Below, piece by piece: positions 1 to 9,272 of a DNA stretch of 42,685 nt; the stretch's first letter is position 1, and each line of letters opens with the position of its first letter. The DNA is taken from assembly GCA_002344205.1 (NCBI GenBank), contig DDSZ01000028.1:4727-47411 (forward strand), given 5' to 3'. The DNA comes from Opitutaceae bacterium UBA2377. GTDB lineage: Bacteria; Verrucomicrobiota; Verrucomicrobiia; Opitutales; Opitutaceae. A model generated the notes under the pieces. That model was not told the DNA's origin. It did no database searches and was given only the letters and a program-made list of their open reading frames with translations. The position numbers were made by a program, and so were the translations under genes.

Positions 1-1821
1 GCCGACGGCGCCGAACGCGATCGCCTGGGCGGTCTGCTCGGGCGTGTCGGCGTTGGTGCGGACGGACAGCTTGGTGGCCTTTTCGCACCACTTCATGAGC
101 TGAACGTAGCTCTTGAATTTCTCGGTGGCCTGGGCGGCCTTGTCGCCGTTGAGCAGGCCGGCGATGATCTCGGACGGCGCGGTCGGAATCTGGCCCGCGT
201 AAACGAGGCCGGAGGTGCCGTCGATCGAGAGGAAGTCGCCTTCCTTGAAGGTCTGGCCGTCGATGGTGGCGGTCTTCTTGTCGTAGTCGATGACGACGCC
301 GGCGGCGCCGCACACGCAGACCTTGCCCATCTGGCGGGCGACGAGGGCGGCGTGCGAGGAGACGCCACCGCGGGCGGTGAGGATGCCCTCGGCGGCGATC
401 ATGCCGCGGAGATCTTCCGGCGAGGTTTCGACGCGGACGAGCAGGACCTTCTCGCCTTTCTCGGCGGCCTGCACGGAACGGTCGGCATTGAAGTAGATCT
501 TGCCGGTGGCGGCGCCGGGGCCGGCGGGGAGGCCGGTGGCGATGACCTTGGCCTTCTTGACCTCGGCGAGATCGAAGATCGGCGCGAGCAACTGCTCGAG
601 CTGGTCGGCCGGGTTGCGCATGATGGCCGTCTGCCAGTTGATGAGTTTCTCCTTCACCATATCGATGGAGAACTTGAGCGCGGCGGCGGCGGTGCGTTTG
701 CCGTTGCGCGTCTGGAGCATGAACAGCTTGCCTTCCTGGATCGTGAATTCGATGTCTTGCACGTCCTTGAAATGCTTCTCGAGGGTTTTGCGGACCTTGA
801 GGAGCTCGGCGTAGGACTTGGGCATCTGGTCCTTCAGCTTGAGGACGGGCTCGGGCGTGCGCACGCCGGCGACGACATCCTCACCCTGCGCGTTGATGAG
901 GAACTCGCCGTAGAACTCGTTGGTGCCGTTGGCGGGGTTGCGGGTGAACGCGACGCCGGAGCCGGAGGTGTCGCCGGTGTTGCCGAACACCATGGCCTGC
1001 ACGTTGACGGCGGTGCCCCACTCGGAGGGGATGTTGTATTTGCGGCGGTAAACGATGGCGCGGTCGTTCATCCAGGAGCCGAACACGGCGCCGGCGGCGC
1101 CGCGGAGCTGGTCCCACGGATCGTTGGGAAACACGCGGCCGGTGCGCTCCTTCACGAGCGCCTTGAAGCGCTGGACGAGTTCCTGCTGGTCGGCGGCGGT
1201 GAGCTTCGAGTCCTCGATGTCCGCGTGGTATTTCTCGTGCTTGTAGCCTTCGATGACGGTCTCGAACGGCTCGTGGTCCTCGCCTTCCTTTTTCTGCACG
1301 CCGAGGACGACGTCGCCATACATCTGGATGAAGCGGCGGTAGCAGTCCCACGCGAAGCGCTCGTTCTGGGTGGCCTTGACGAGGGCGAGGACGGTCTGGT
1401 CGTTGAGGCCGAGGTTGAGGATCGTGTCCATCATGCCCGGCATGGAGTCGCGGGCGCCGGAGCGCACGGCGACGAGGAGCGGCATGCCCTCGGTGGCACC
1501 GAACTTCGTGCCCATGATCTTCTCCATGTTGGCGACGCCGGCTTCCATCTGGGCCTGGAGCGAGGCGGGATAGGTGCGCTTGTTGGCGTAGTAGTAGGTG
1601 CAGACCTCGGTCGTGATGGTGAAGCCGGGGGGCACGGGCAGGCCGATGCGGGTCATCTCGGCGAGATTGGCGCCCTTGCCGCCGAGGAGGTTTTTCATGC
1701 CGCCGTTGCCGTCGGCTTTGCCGGCGCCCCACGTATAAACGTATTTCGGGCCCTTGGCGGCGGATTGCTTGGCGGCGGGCTTTTTGCCCGCGGATTTCTT
1801 AGCGGTGGTTTTCTTGGCCAT
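1..1821 (-). CDS. ppdK: Pyruvate, phosphate dikinase (C-terminus missing at window edge)
   Basis: This enzyme interconverts pyruvate, ATP and phosphate with phosphoenolpyruvate, AMP and pyrophosphate in the cytoplasm. The visible 607 codons start at the ATG at 1821 and read through the left edge with no stop, so about a third of the usual ~900 residues is missing. Residues ~26-60 show the family opening [15 protein letters not shown] followed by [10 protein letters not shown], the start of the ATP-grasp domain. The phosphohistidine domain has [18 protein letters not shown], with the catalytic His at residue 490. The last visible part, [10 protein letters not shown], opens the PEP/pyruvate barrel. 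Residues 1-25 form a Lys/Ala-rich tail ([18 protein letters not shown]...) that most homologues lack. No GGAGG precedes the start. Assignment is near certain; direction of catalysis in vivo cannot be told. Confidence 0.96.
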   Translation of the reverse strand, partial: MAKKTTAKKSAGKKPAAKQSAAKGPKYVYTWGAGKADGNGGMKNLLGGKGANLAEMTRIGLPVPPGFTITTEVCTYYYANKRTYPASLQAQMEAGVANMEKIMGTKFGATEGMPLLVAVRSGARDSMPGMMDTILNLGLNDQTVLALVKATQNERFAWDCYRRFIQMYGDVVLGVQKKEGEDHEPFETVIEGYKHEKYHADIEDSKLTAADQQELVQRFKALVKERTGRVFPNDPWDQLRGAAGAVFGSWMNDRAIVYRRKYNIPSEWGTAVNVQAMVFGNTGDTSGSGVAFTRNPANGTNEFYGEFLINAQGEDVVAGVRTPEPVLKLKDQMPKSYAELLKVRKTLEKHFKDVQDIEFTIQEGKLFMLQTRNGKRTAAAALKFSIDMVKEKLINWQTAIMRNPADQLEQLLAPIFDLAEVKKAKVIATGLPAGPGAATGKIYFNADRSVQAAEKGEKVLLVRVETSPEDLRGMIAAEGILTARGGVSSHAALVARQMGKVCVCGAAGVVIDYDKKTATIDGQTFKEGDFLSIDGTSGLVYAGQIPTAPSEIIAGLLNGDKAAQATEKFKSYVQLMKWCEKATKLSVRTNADTPEQTAQAIAFGAVG

Positions 1822-2045
1822 GTGAGTAGGAGAAATGAACGGAAGGAGCGCGCATCGGAGCGGGCGCGGGCGGGGGTGTCAACTCTGCGGCTGCTCCCGG
1901 GCCGCCGCAGGGGTGTTTGGCGGTGATTTTTCAGTGGCCTGCGGGGGGCTGTGTGCTGAAGCGGACGCCTTGCCGGCGAAGCCGAAATCCCCGGTCCCCG
2001 GCAAACCGGGGTTGCGCCGCCGGCCCGGGCTGTTAGGTCAACGGC

Positions 2046-3131
2046 ATGCGTTTGAAAAATAATCCCATCGTGCCGGCCATGCTGGTGTTGTTCGCGGCAT
2101 TGCGCTTGGGCGCGCAGCCGGCTCCGGATTTTGTCGCGGCGGCGGCCGGCGAGGCCGATGCGCAGTATGCAGTCGCGGCGGCCTATTTCCAAGGCACCGG
2201 CGGCGTGGAGCGCGACATCGCCAAGTCGCTGGAATGGCTGGAGCGTGCCGCCGCGCAGGGGCACCTTGAGTCCGCCTACCGGCTGGGCGAGGTTTACTTC
2301 CATGGCTACGGCGGGGTGAAACAGGACCTGACCAAGGCGGCTGAGGCGTTTCGCCGGCCGGCGGTGGCCGACTTTGAGGAATCCAAGGTTTACCTCGGCT
2401 ACCTGTTCTTCACGGGGCAGGGCGTGCCGCAGGACCAGGAGCGGGGCATCGCGCTGTTGCGCGAAGCGGCGGCCCGCGGGCAGGGCGCCGCGTGGAAGCT
2501 GTTGTGGGAGGCTTATGCGGCCGGCCAGTTGGAACCGCTGCACGACACGGAACTGGAGAAAATGATCGAGGCCGGCGCGGCGGCCGGGGATGCGCGGGCG
2601 CAGGAAGCGCTCGGGCTGCGGTTGATGCTTGGCCCCGTCGGCAAGCGCGACCTGCCCCGGGCGCGCGTCATGCTCTCGGAACTCGCGGAGCAGGGCTCGG
2701 TGTTTGCGGCCACGGCCCTGGCCGACGACATCGGCGCCCGGCTGGAGAACCCCGATGCGGAACTTTCCGAACGCGAGCGCCGCGACCTCGACGTGCAGTT
2801 CAAGCGCATGGTGCACCTCTTCGCCGTGCACGGCGGCCCGCAAGGGCGCGATGCCTACGTGCGTGTCATCACCCGGCTGACGCCGCTGGCCCAGCTCGCG
2901 CCGCGCGATGCCGACGGCAGCATCGTGGTGAACGACGACCTCGTGTCGGCGCTGGCCTGGAGCCGCGTCCACCGGGGCGATCCCGATCCCGAGCCCGATA
3001 TTTTGCGTTGGCTCCGCGAAGGCGAGGCCTGGATCGCCGACTACGCCCGCATCCGCGACCGGGTGGCGGCGCGGGAGCGCAGCATCCGCGGCGAACTTGA
3101 GCGTGCGGGCAAGGCCGGCGCGAACAACTGA
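2046..3131 (+). CDS. Exported Sel1/TPR-like repeat protein
   Basis: A 361-residue protein with a signal peptide (residues ~1-23, ending LRLGAQPA), so probably periplasmic. Residues ~35-170 hold Sel1-like repeats: motifs such as DAQYAVAAAYFQGTGGVERD and SAYRLGEVYFHGYGGVKQD, each followed by a KSLEWLERAAAQG-type helix. Sel1 repeats are helical protein-interaction scaffolds. The C-terminal half (~180-361) is charged and helical with no family I recognise. tatC starts 9 bp after the stop on the same strand, so the two are probably co-transcribed. Role unknown; an envelope adaptor is a guess. Confidence 0.85.
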   Translation: MRLKNNPIVPAMLVLFAALRLGAQPAPDFVAAAAGEADAQYAVAAAYFQGTGGVERDIAKSLEWLERAAAQGHLESAYRLGEVYFHGYGGVKQDLTKAAEAFRRPAVADFEESKVYLGYLFFTGQGVPQDQERGIALLREAAARGQGAAWKLLWEAYAAGQLEPLHDTELEKMIEAGAAAGDARAQEALGLRLMLGPVGKRDLPRARVMLSELAEQGSVFAATALADDIGARLENPDAELSERERRDLDVQFKRMVHLFAVHGGPQGRDAYVRVITRLTPLAQLAPRDADGSIVVNDDLVSALAWSRVHRGDPDPEPDILRWLREGEAWIADYARIRDRVAARERSIRGELERAGKAGANN

Positions 3132-3140
3132 TCCTCCGGC

Positions 3141-3938
3141 GTGAACGACCACGAGGAGTTCGACGGGGAGCCGGCGGCGGAGCCCCGGGAAAAACCGATG
3201 GGGTTCTTCGACCATCTGGAGGACCTGCGCTGGACGCTGATCAAGTGCGCGCTGGTCTTTGCGGGCTTCGTGGCGCTGATCGCCTTCAACCTGCGGCGCT
3301 TCGCCTATCTGCTGGTGCGGCCGCTCGAGCAGGTGCAGGCGGACTATCCTTCCCTGCACACCGAGCTCATCACTAACAGCCCGATGGGCGTCTTTTCGGT
3401 CATCATCAGCATCTGCCTGCTCGGCGGGCTGCTGCTCGCGCTGCCGTTCTGTCTGTTTTTCGTCGGCCAGTTCGTGGCACCCGCGCTCACCCGCCGTGAA
3501 CTGCGGCTGCTCCTGCCCGCGGCCGGTGCCGCGCTGGTGCTCTTTCTCCTCGGCGCGTCCTTCGGCTATTTTCTTATCGTGCCGAGCACGCTGCGGATTT
3601 CCTTCGAGCTGAACGAGCTGCTGGGCTACAACATCCTTTGGACGGCGGACAAATACTACGGCCTCCTGCTCTGGCTCGTGCTCGGGCTCGGCGGGGCCTT
3701 TGAATTTCCGCTGCTGATCGTGTTGGCCAACCTGATGGGTCTCGTGTCCGTGGCGACCCTGCGCAAATACCGCCGCCACGCGATCGTGCTGATGTTCATC
3801 ATCGCGGCGATCATCACGCCGACGCCCGACATGTTCAACCAGACGCTGATCGCCCTGCCGCTGATCGCGCTCTACGAGCTTTCCATCCTGGTGACGGCCC
3901 GGATGGAGCGCCGCCGGGCCGCGGCCGCAACGGGCTGA
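3141..3938 (+). CDS. tatC: Sec-independent (Tat) protein translocase subunit TatC
   Basis: TatC is the twin-arginine signal receptor of the Tat export system in the inner membrane. The 265-residue product begins at a GTG codon 9 bp after the Sel1-protein stop. After a short acidic N-terminus comes MGFFDHLEDLRWTLIK, the family's HLxELRxR signature, then six hydrophobic segments. The late conserved part FEFPLLIVLANLMGLVSV followed by LRKYRRHAIVLMFIIAAIITPTPD is typical TatC. No tatA or tatB lies in the window, so the remaining subunits must be elsewhere. It ends 3 bp from the stop of the convergent small membrane gene. Confidence 0.95.
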   Translation: MNDHEEFDGEPAAEPREKPMGFFDHLEDLRWTLIKCALVFAGFVALIAFNLRRFAYLLVRPLEQVQADYPSLHTELITNSPMGVFSVIISICLLGGLLLALPFCLFFVGQFVAPALTRRELRLLLPAAGAALVLFLLGASFGYFLIVPSTLRISFELNELLGYNILWTADKYYGLLLWLVLGLGGAFEFPLLIVLANLMGLVSVATLRKYRRHAIVLMFIIAAIITPTPDMFNQTLIALPLIALYELSILVTARMERRRAAAATG

Positions 3939-3941
3939 GCC

Positions 3942-4178
3942 TTACTTTTTCGCCGCGAGCTGAGCCTTGAGCACCACGCGGAACATCTGGATCGCCAGCC
4001 AAAACACGCCACTCATGCAGGCGGAGGTCAGCCCGGCCCAGAGCCAGATCATCTTGGGGTCGTTCGACGGCACGTGGGGCTTGAGCACCCCGAACATGAA
4101 GACGAAGAACGCGACGACGAGGACGGCATCGACGGCGAGGCTGACGGGCGTGACGAGCTTGGATTCTGACTGGGCCAT
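3942..4178 (-). CDS. Small membrane protein with two transmembrane helices
   Basis: A 78-residue protein. I chose the ATG at 4178 (MAQSESKL...) because upstream in-frame codons give a proline- and arginine-rich stretch unlike coding sequence. Two hydrophobic helices (~residues 13-33 and ~45-68) are separated by a short loop LKPHVPSNDPK; the C-terminus is basic (AQLAAKK). This suggests an inner-membrane hairpin. It is the gene downstream of the M24 peptidase on the same strand (62 bp gap) and converges with tatC. I do not recognise a family; the function is unknown. Confidence 0.7.
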   Translation of the reverse strand: MAQSESKLVTPVSLAVDAVLVVAFFVFMFGVLKPHVPSNDPKMIWLWAGLTSACMSGVFWLAIQMFRVVLKAQLAAKK

Positions 4179-4240
4179 GGGCGGAAAAGAGACGCAGAAG
4201 CGGGTCTTTGTCCACGGAAAATTCCGGCCGGGCCCGGGGC

Positions 4241-5509
4241 TCAAAGCGTCTTCGGGATCGCGGCGGTGAGGTTTTCCGGTTCGCCGGCGGTGATGAGGAG
4301 GTTGTCCTCGATGCGGACGCCGCCGAGGCCGAGCTGTGCCTCGGCCAGCGGCCAGTTGACGCAGTCGTGAAAGCGTTCCCGCCGGGCCGGATCGTTGAGC
4401 AGGGCGGGGATGAAGTAGAGCCCGGGCTCCACGGTGACCACGTAGCCTTCGGCCAGGGGCAGGTCTAGGCGGAGGTTGCGGAGGCTGGACCGGGGATCCT
4501 TGGTCCGGCCGGGCAGGGTGCCGCTCGCATCGCGCACCCCGAGCCCGACCAGGTGGCCTAGTCCGTGCGGGAAAAACAGCGTGTGCGCCTCCTGTTCGAC
4601 CAGCGACTCGGGATCACCGCGCATCACGTCCATGTCCACGAGCCCCGCGACGAGGTCCACGGCGCAGGCGAGGTGGTTGTCGCGCCACTCAATCCCGGGC
4701 CGGCAGCGGTTGCAGGCGCGCACTTGGGCGTCGAGGACGATCTGGTAAAGCTCGCGTTGAAACGACGAGGGCTCGCCGGCCACAAAGGTGCGGGTGACGT
4801 CGATCACGTAGCGGTCTGTCTCGGCGCCGGCGTCCACGAGCACGAAGTCCCCGGCGGCGACCGGGCGGCGGCCCGGCGGGAAATGCAGGACGCCGGAGTT
4901 GGCGCCGGTGGCGACGATGGAATGGTAGCCGGTGGCCGTGGCGCCGTGGCGGAAGAACTCCGCTTCCAGCTCGACCTGCAGCGCGCGCTCGGTGAGGCCC
5001 GGCCGCAGCAGCGACTGCAGCTTGGCAAAACCTGCGGCGGTGGCGGCGGCGGAGCGGCGCAACAGCGCGATCTCGGCGGCATCCTTGGGCCGGCGGGCGT
5101 GAAGAAACTGGAGCCGGATGGCCTGGGAGAGGGCGGCATCGGGTGTCACTCCGGGCACCGCTGCGCCGAGCTGCGCAACGGGCCGATCGCGCCGGGCGGC
5201 CAGCCAAGGGGCGAAGCCCGCGAGGGATTCGCCCGGCGGTTGTTCGCGGCCTTCCCAGATGCGCTCGGCTTCCGTCACCTCGGGCACAAACACGTGCCAG
5301 GCGCCGTCCGTCGGATCGTAGGCCACGACCGCGTGCGGACATTCGAGACCCGCGAGGTAAAAGAAATCACTGTGCGCGCGGAAGGGGTAGATCTGGTCGG
5401 TGTTCTCCGGCAGCGGCACAGGTGCGCCGGCGCCGACCACGAGCAAGGCTCGGCCGAGGGAGAGGCTGGCGGCCAGCCGTTGGCGGCGCGCGGTGAAGGG
5501 GTCGTGCAT
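4241..5509 (-). CDS. M24 family metallopeptidase (Xaa-Pro aminopeptidase/dipeptidase)
   Basis: A 422-residue cytosolic enzyme expected to cleave X-Pro peptide bonds. The N-terminal ~150 residues are the aminopeptidase-P N domain (QIYPFRAHSDFFYLAGLE). The pita-bread catalytic domain follows, with all five metal ligands visible: Asp in FVLVDAGAE, Asp in YVIDVTRTF, His in FFPHGLGHLVGLGVRD, Glu in VTVEPGLYF and Glu in RIEDNLLIT. The HGLGH block and the long insert before VEPGLYF resemble prolidases as much as PepP, so the exact substrate (peptide or dipeptide) is open. The start is the ATG at 5509 (MHDPFTARRQ). Confidence 0.92.
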   Translation of the reverse strand: MHDPFTARRQRLAASLSLGRALLVVGAGAPVPLPENTDQIYPFRAHSDFFYLAGLECPHAVVAYDPTDGAWHVFVPEVTEAERIWEGREQPPGESLAGFAPWLAARRDRPVAQLGAAVPGVTPDAALSQAIRLQFLHARRPKDAAEIALLRRSAAATAAGFAKLQSLLRPGLTERALQVELEAEFFRHGATATGYHSIVATGANSGVLHFPPGRRPVAAGDFVLVDAGAETDRYVIDVTRTFVAGEPSSFQRELYQIVLDAQVRACNRCRPGIEWRDNHLACAVDLVAGLVDMDVMRGDPESLVEQEAHTLFFPHGLGHLVGLGVRDASGTLPGRTKDPRSSLRNLRLDLPLAEGYVVTVEPGLYFIPALLNDPARRERFHDCVNWPLAEAQLGLGGVRIEDNLLITAGEPENLTAAIPKTL

Positions 5510-5540
5510 GGGGCAGGGTGAAGCGAAACCCGCCGGGCAC

Positions 5541-5577
5541 GCAAAAAATAAAAAGCGGCGCGGGAAAACCGCGCCGC
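5541..5577 (-). terminator. Rho-independent terminator of the universal stress gene
   Basis: A perfect 9-bp GC stem (5555-5563 with 5569-5577) and a 5-nt loop. On the minus strand it is followed by a T-rich run (5543-5554). It lies 30 bp after the universal stress protein stop. Confidence 0.9.
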
Positions 5578-5607
5578 GTGGAGATCGCGGGAGCGTCCGG
5601 CCCCGGC

Positions 5608-6054
5608 TTATTTCTTCTTGCGCGGCGGCGGCACGATGACGACGGGGCAGGGGGCCTTCTTGATGACGCCCGTGGTCGTGCTGCCGGCGAGGAGATCGAA
5701 GAGGGCCGAGCGGCCGTGGGAGCCCATCACGATGTAGCTGGCGCGGAGCTTGGCCGCTTGCTCGATGATGTGCGGGATGGGGCCGCCGGTGAGCAGGATG
5801 GAGCTGGTCTTGACCCCGCCGGCTTTGAGGCGGCGCTCCACGCGCGCGAGCTGCCGGGCGGCGGTCTTCTCGCTGATGGCGACGATTTCCTGGAGGTTGG
5901 CCATCACGGCGCCGTATTCGCTGGTGATGACCGGGGGCTGGACGACGTGCAGGAGCACGAGGCGGCCCTTCACGGATTGGGTGAGGGCGGCGGCGGCCTT
6001 GATGACGCTGGCGCTGAGGGCGGAGAAATCAACCGGGGTGAGGATGGTTTTCAT
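5608..6054 (-). CDS. Universal stress protein, UspA family
   Basis: A 148-residue cytosolic nucleotide-binding protein. The start is the ATG at 6054, which gives the canonical opening MKTILTPVDFS with the conserved Asp9. The C-terminal ATP-binding motif GSHGRSALFDLLAGSTT fits the G-2x-G-9x-G(S/T) pattern of ATP-binding Usp proteins, followed by the final strand CPVVIVPP. Length matches the single-domain family. It lies 82 bp after the lactonase gene and ends at a strong terminator, so it may be the last cistron of the 8987-6054 unit or have its own promoter. Confidence 0.93.
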   Translation of the reverse strand: MKTILTPVDFSALSASVIKAAAALTQSVKGRLVLLHVVQPPVITSEYGAVMANLQEIVAISEKTAARQLARVERRLKAGGVKTSSILLTGGPIPHIIEQAAKLRASYIVMGSHGRSALFDLLAGSTTTGVIKKAPCPVVIVPPPRKKK

Positions 6055-6136
6055 GACGAGGCACAGTATAGCCGGTTTCCCCAAAATGACAGCGCAGGTT
6101 TTGGCGGTGGCAGCGCGGATTTTGGCCGCTGGCGGC

Positions 6137-7012
6137 TCAGGCTCCGGCAGTCAGCCGGGAAACGTGCCGCGGCAGGCCGGCGACGCCGACCTCGGCGCGG
6201 AAGACGCTGCCGGCCTCGCAGTAGCCGGGGTCGGTCTCGCCGCGGGCGGAGGTGATGAGCAGCGTTTTGAGCTCCGGGCCGCCGAAACAGCACGAGGTCA
6301 CGCGCGAGGCGGGCACGGGGATTTCCGCGACGACGCGACCATCGGGCGCATGGCGGCGGAGGCGGTGGCCGTCCCAGCGTGCCGACCAGATATGGCCCTC
6401 GGCGTCCACGCACATCCCGTCGCAGGTGCCTTCCTCCTCCTTGTCGGCAACGTAGAACTCGCGGCGGTTGGAGAGTGCACCGGTGTTGGCATCGTAGTCG
6501 AAGGCGAAGATGCGGTTGGTGGTGGAGCAGGTCCAGTAAAAGGTTTTTCCGTCCGGGGAAAGGCCCATGCCGTTGGAGCAGCCGGAGCCGCGGAAGAGCG
6601 GATGCACCGAGCCGTCGGGGTCGAAGCGGAAGAGGCCGCCGCTCTGCGCATCCTGGCCGATGGTGCCGGCATAGACGCGGCCGGCGGGGTCCGCCATCAC
6701 GTCGTTGAAGCGCTGCGTGCCGCCGTCGCGGAAGGGGCGCAGCGCGCGGCAGTCGCCGGTGGCGGGATCGAGGCGCGCGAGATCGTTGATGCGGAAAAGC
6801 AGCAGCGCGCCATCGGCCTCGAGCGTGAATCCCCCGACCATCGGGCCGGAGTAGAGCTTGCGCACGGCACCGGCGGCCTCGTCCCACGCGTGGATTTCGC
6901 CGGCGGTGATGTCGGTCCAGAACAGCGTGCGGCGGGCGGCATCCCAGAGAGGATTTTCACCGAGCTGGTTGCGGGTGGAGGCGAGCAGGCGTGCGGCGGG
7001 GAGAGTGGTCAT
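6137..7012 (-). CDS. SMP-30/gluconolactonase family sugar lactonase
   Basis: A 291-residue six-bladed beta-propeller hydrolase that opens aldonolactones. Metal and active-site positions of the family are visible: Glu in LGENPLWD near residue 19, Asn in GTQRFNDVMADPAGRVYAGT, Asn in GCSNGMGLSPDGKTFYWT and Asp in GTCDGMCVDAEGHIWSARW. It is the third gene of a tight minus-strand operon, 8 bp after the SDR stop. The logical role is to hydrolyse the lactone made by the adjacent dehydrogenase before the adjacent dehydratase acts on the acid. The substrate sugar cannot be read from sequence. Confidence 0.92.
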   Translation of the reverse strand: MTTLPAARLLASTRNQLGENPLWDAARRTLFWTDITAGEIHAWDEAAGAVRKLYSGPMVGGFTLEADGALLLFRINDLARLDPATGDCRALRPFRDGGTQRFNDVMADPAGRVYAGTIGQDAQSGGLFRFDPDGSVHPLFRGSGCSNGMGLSPDGKTFYWTCSTTNRIFAFDYDANTGALSNRREFYVADKEEEGTCDGMCVDAEGHIWSARWDGHRLRRHAPDGRVVAEIPVPASRVTSCCFGGPELKTLLITSARGETDPGYCEAGSVFRAEVGVAGLPRHVSRLTAGA

Positions 7013-7020
7013 GGCGGGGG

Positions 7021-7800
7021 TTATTCAAGCAGCCAGCCGCCGTCCACCACGCAGTTGTGGCCGGTGGAGGCGCGGCTGGCCTCGCTGAGGTAGAACAGGA
7101 TGTGGTTGGCGACATCCTGCGGTTGGAGCCGGAGCGGCAGGGCCTGCACGCCGGCGAGATGGTGGAGATGCTTGGCGGTGTCGGGGCCGGAGAAATACTC
7201 CGCCACCTGGCGCTCGGTGAAAATCCAGCCGGGCGAAATCGTGTTGATGCGGATGCTTTCCCGGCCGAGTTCGCGGGCGAGTCCCGTGGTGAGCCCGAGG
7301 AGGCCGGCCTTGGTCGTCGAGTAGATGGCGCGGCCGGGCAGGCCGAGGCGGTAGTTGATGGAGGAGACGTTGACGATGGCGCGGCCGGCGCCGGCGCGCA
7401 GCAGGTCGAGGGCCGCGCGGATGACGAGGTGGCAGGCGCGGAGGTTGAGGTGCGCGATGTCGTCCCACGCGGCGGCATCGCCCGCGGCGAGGGAGATTTT
7501 GGGATCAATGCCGGCGACGTTGACCACGTAGTCGAGCCGGTCGGTTTTGACGCGCAGCGCGGCGAAGGCGCGTTCGATGGCGACAGGATCGCGGAGATCG
7601 CAGGGCAGGGCGTGGAAGGCGGGGTGGCCCACGCGCGGGGCGTCGAGCGCGAGCCCGAAGACGGTGGCGCCGTTGGCAAGCAGCGCATCGACGGTGGCGC
7701 GGCCGATGCCGGCGGAGGCGCCGGTGACCAGCGCGACGCGGCCCTTGAAGTCGGGCAGCAGCAGCGCCGGGGCCGGGGTGTCGCGCAGTTCGGAGGGCAT
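7021..7800 (-). CDS. Short-chain dehydrogenase/reductase (candidate sugar dehydrogenase)
   Basis: A 259-residue NAD(P)-dependent oxidoreductase. The start at 7800 (MPSELRDTP) is chosen because the upstream open frame is arginine/proline-rich and overlaps the neighbouring gene. The Rossmann glycine motif is TGASAGIGRA, the structural motif is NVAG, the catalytic Ser lies in VNVSSINYR and the YxxxK pair in YSTTKAG; the C-terminus has the family end VDGGWLLE. It sits 8 bp after the dehydratase stop and 8 bp before the lactonase start. Context suggests oxidation of an aldose to a lactone, as in L-fucose, L-rhamnose or galactose oxidative pathways. Specificity is inference. Confidence 0.92.
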   Translation of the reverse strand: MPSELRDTPAPALLLPDFKGRVALVTGASAGIGRATVDALLANGATVFGLALDAPRVGHPAFHALPCDLRDPVAIERAFAALRVKTDRLDYVVNVAGIDPKISLAAGDAAAWDDIAHLNLRACHLVIRAALDLLRAGAGRAIVNVSSINYRLGLPGRAIYSTTKAGLLGLTTGLARELGRESIRINTISPGWIFTERQVAEYFSGPDTAKHLHHLAGVQALPLRLQPQDVANHILFYLSEASRASTGHNCVVDGGWLLE

Positions 7801-7808
7801 GACCGGGT

Positions 7809-8987
7809 TTACCAATCGACGACGGAGCCGTCGGGCGCGTAGCTGCGGCGCGGGACTTCCTGCTCGAAGGGATGCGCCGCGATGGCGGCCTCGTTGATCT
7901 CGACGCCGAGCCCGGGGCGGGAGCTCGGGCGGACGATGCGGCCCTGCTTTTCGACGGTGAAGCCCCAGTTCACGATCTCGTCGCGCCACGGCACGTCCTG
8001 GTGCACGGCCTCGCAGATGAGGTAGTTGGGCGTGGCGAAACCGAACTCGATGGAGGCGGCGGTGCTCACAGGCCCCTGCGGGTTGTGCGGCGCCACGGCC
8101 ACGCCGTAGGCCTGGGCCATGGCGGCGATGCGGCGCGCCTCGCTGAGGCCGCCGCAGTGCGTGATGTCGGGCTGGATGATGCTTGCGGCCTGCAGCTCAA
8201 GCAGGCGCTTGAAGGCGAACTGCGAGACCATGCGCTCGCCGGTGGCGATGGGCGTCTTCACCGCGCGCTGCACTTCCGCAATGCCCTCGATATGCTCGGG
8301 CCAGCACGGCTCCTCGAAGAAATACAGGCCGTAGGGCTCGAGTGCCTTGGCGAAGATCTGGCCCATGCGCGGCGAGGGCCGCGCGTGGCAGTCCACCATG
8401 ATGTCGATGCTGTCGCCCACCGCCTCGCGCATGGCGGCGACGCAGGACTCGGCGAATTTCACCGGTCGCAGCCCCTCGATCATCATCTGCTCGGGCACGG
8501 GCATGGACTTGAAGGCGGTGAAACCGTCGGCGACCGCCTTTTGCGCGAGCTCACCGAAGCGTTTCGCCTCGTTGACCGGCGTCTCGTAGAAATCCTCCAT
8601 CCGGCCGCCGCCGAGGTGGCAGTAGAGCCGCACGTAGTCGCGCACGCGGCCGCCCCAAAGCTGGTGGCACGGTACGCCGAGCGTCTTGCCGAGGATGTCC
8701 CACAGCGCGAGGTCGATGCCGGCCATCGCGGTGCCGCGCACGACGTCGTTGCCGTGCCAGAAATGCTGGCGATACATCGTCTGCCACAGGTGCTCGATGC
8801 GGCGCGGGTCCTCGCCGATGAGGAGCTGCGCCAGATCCTCGATGGCGCCGACGACGCCGCGCGTGTGCCATTCGAGGGTCGCTTCGCCCCAGCCGATGAG
8901 GCCGGGCTGGTCGGTGATGACCTTGACGAAAATCCAGTTCCGCATCCGCGCATGGCAGACCCGGGTTTCGATGCGCGCAATTTTCAT
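7809..8987 (-). CDS. Enolase-superfamily sugar-acid dehydratase, DgoD-like
   Basis: A 392-residue mandelate racemase/muconate lactonizing-type enzyme expected to dehydrate an aldonic acid to a 2-keto-3-deoxy acid. Seen motifs: the first metal ligand within [11 protein letters not shown], where the DxH pair matches the catalytic Asp-x-His of galactonate dehydratase; [11 protein letters not shown] (second ligand); IATGERMVS (third ligand); [11 protein letters not shown]; and [11 protein letters not shown], carrying the acid/base His. This arrangement matches DgoD/ManD-like dehydratases better than racemases. First gene of the 8987-6137 operon. Its leader is C-rich with no Shine-Dalgarno. Galactonate is a plausible substrate, but rhamnonate or fuconate are not excluded. 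Confidence 0.9.
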   Translation of the reverse strand: MKIARIETRVCHARMRNWIFVKVITDQPGLIGWGEATLEWHTRGVVGAIEDLAQLLIGEDPRRIEHLWQTMYRQHFWHGNDVVRGTAMAGIDLALWDILGKTLGVPCHQLWGGRVRDYVRLYCHLGGGRMEDFYETPVNEAKRFGELAQKAVADGFTAFKSMPVPEQMMIEGLRPVKFAESCVAAMREAVGDSIDIMVDCHARPSPRMGQIFAKALEPYGLYFFEEPCWPEHIEGIAEVQRAVKTPIATGERMVSQFAFKRLLELQAASIIQPDITHCGGLSEARRIAAMAQAYGVAVAPHNPQGPVSTAASIEFGFATPNYLICEAVHQDVPWRDEIVNWGFTVEKQGRIVRPSSRPGLGVEINEAAIAAHPFEQEVPRRSYAPDGSVVDW

Positions 8988-9198
8988 GGGGCGGGGTAGG
9001 AGGATGTCCGTGCGCTTGGCGGGTCAACGGCAAATCGCGTGCACCGCGACGGCGCGGCGATTTTACAAATCGTATGGTCCGCCCCGCCGGGATGTGGGCG
9101 GGTGCCTTGCGGCAGGGGGATTGACGGTAAAAGCCTGGAAGTTTTCCGGCCTTGACCGGGCCGGCAGGGGCCGCAACGTGCTCCCTCCGCACTTTCCT

Positions 9199-9272
9199 TG
9201 CCTGGTGGTGTAATGGTAGCACAGGCGACTTTGACTCGCCTAGTCATGGTTCGAATCCATGCCGGGCAGCCA
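9199..9272 (+). tRNA. tRNA-Gln (anticodon TTG)
   Basis: A 74-nt cloverleaf with the CCA end encoded. The acceptor stem TGCCTGG pairs with CCGGGCA with one G-T pair. The anticodon stem is 9224-9228 with 9236-9240 and the loop places TTG at 9231-9233. The T arm contains GGTTCGAATCC. Sequence downstream is AT-richer and repeat-bearing, as at a tRNA used for integration. A weak TTGACC (9152-9157) lies 17 bp before an AACGTG box, too poor to call a promoter with confidence. Confidence 0.96.

Noticed and set aside
352..1926. Long plus-strand open frame opposite pyruvate phosphate dikinase
   Set aside because: The opposite strand encodes an unmistakable PPDK; the plus-strand translation is low-complexity Gly/Ala/Asp.
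1989..2011. CCCCGGT/ACCGGGG stem upstream of the Sel1-repeat gene
   Set aside because: Seven base pairs with a 9-nt loop in very GC-rich DNA and no T-run; likely chance.
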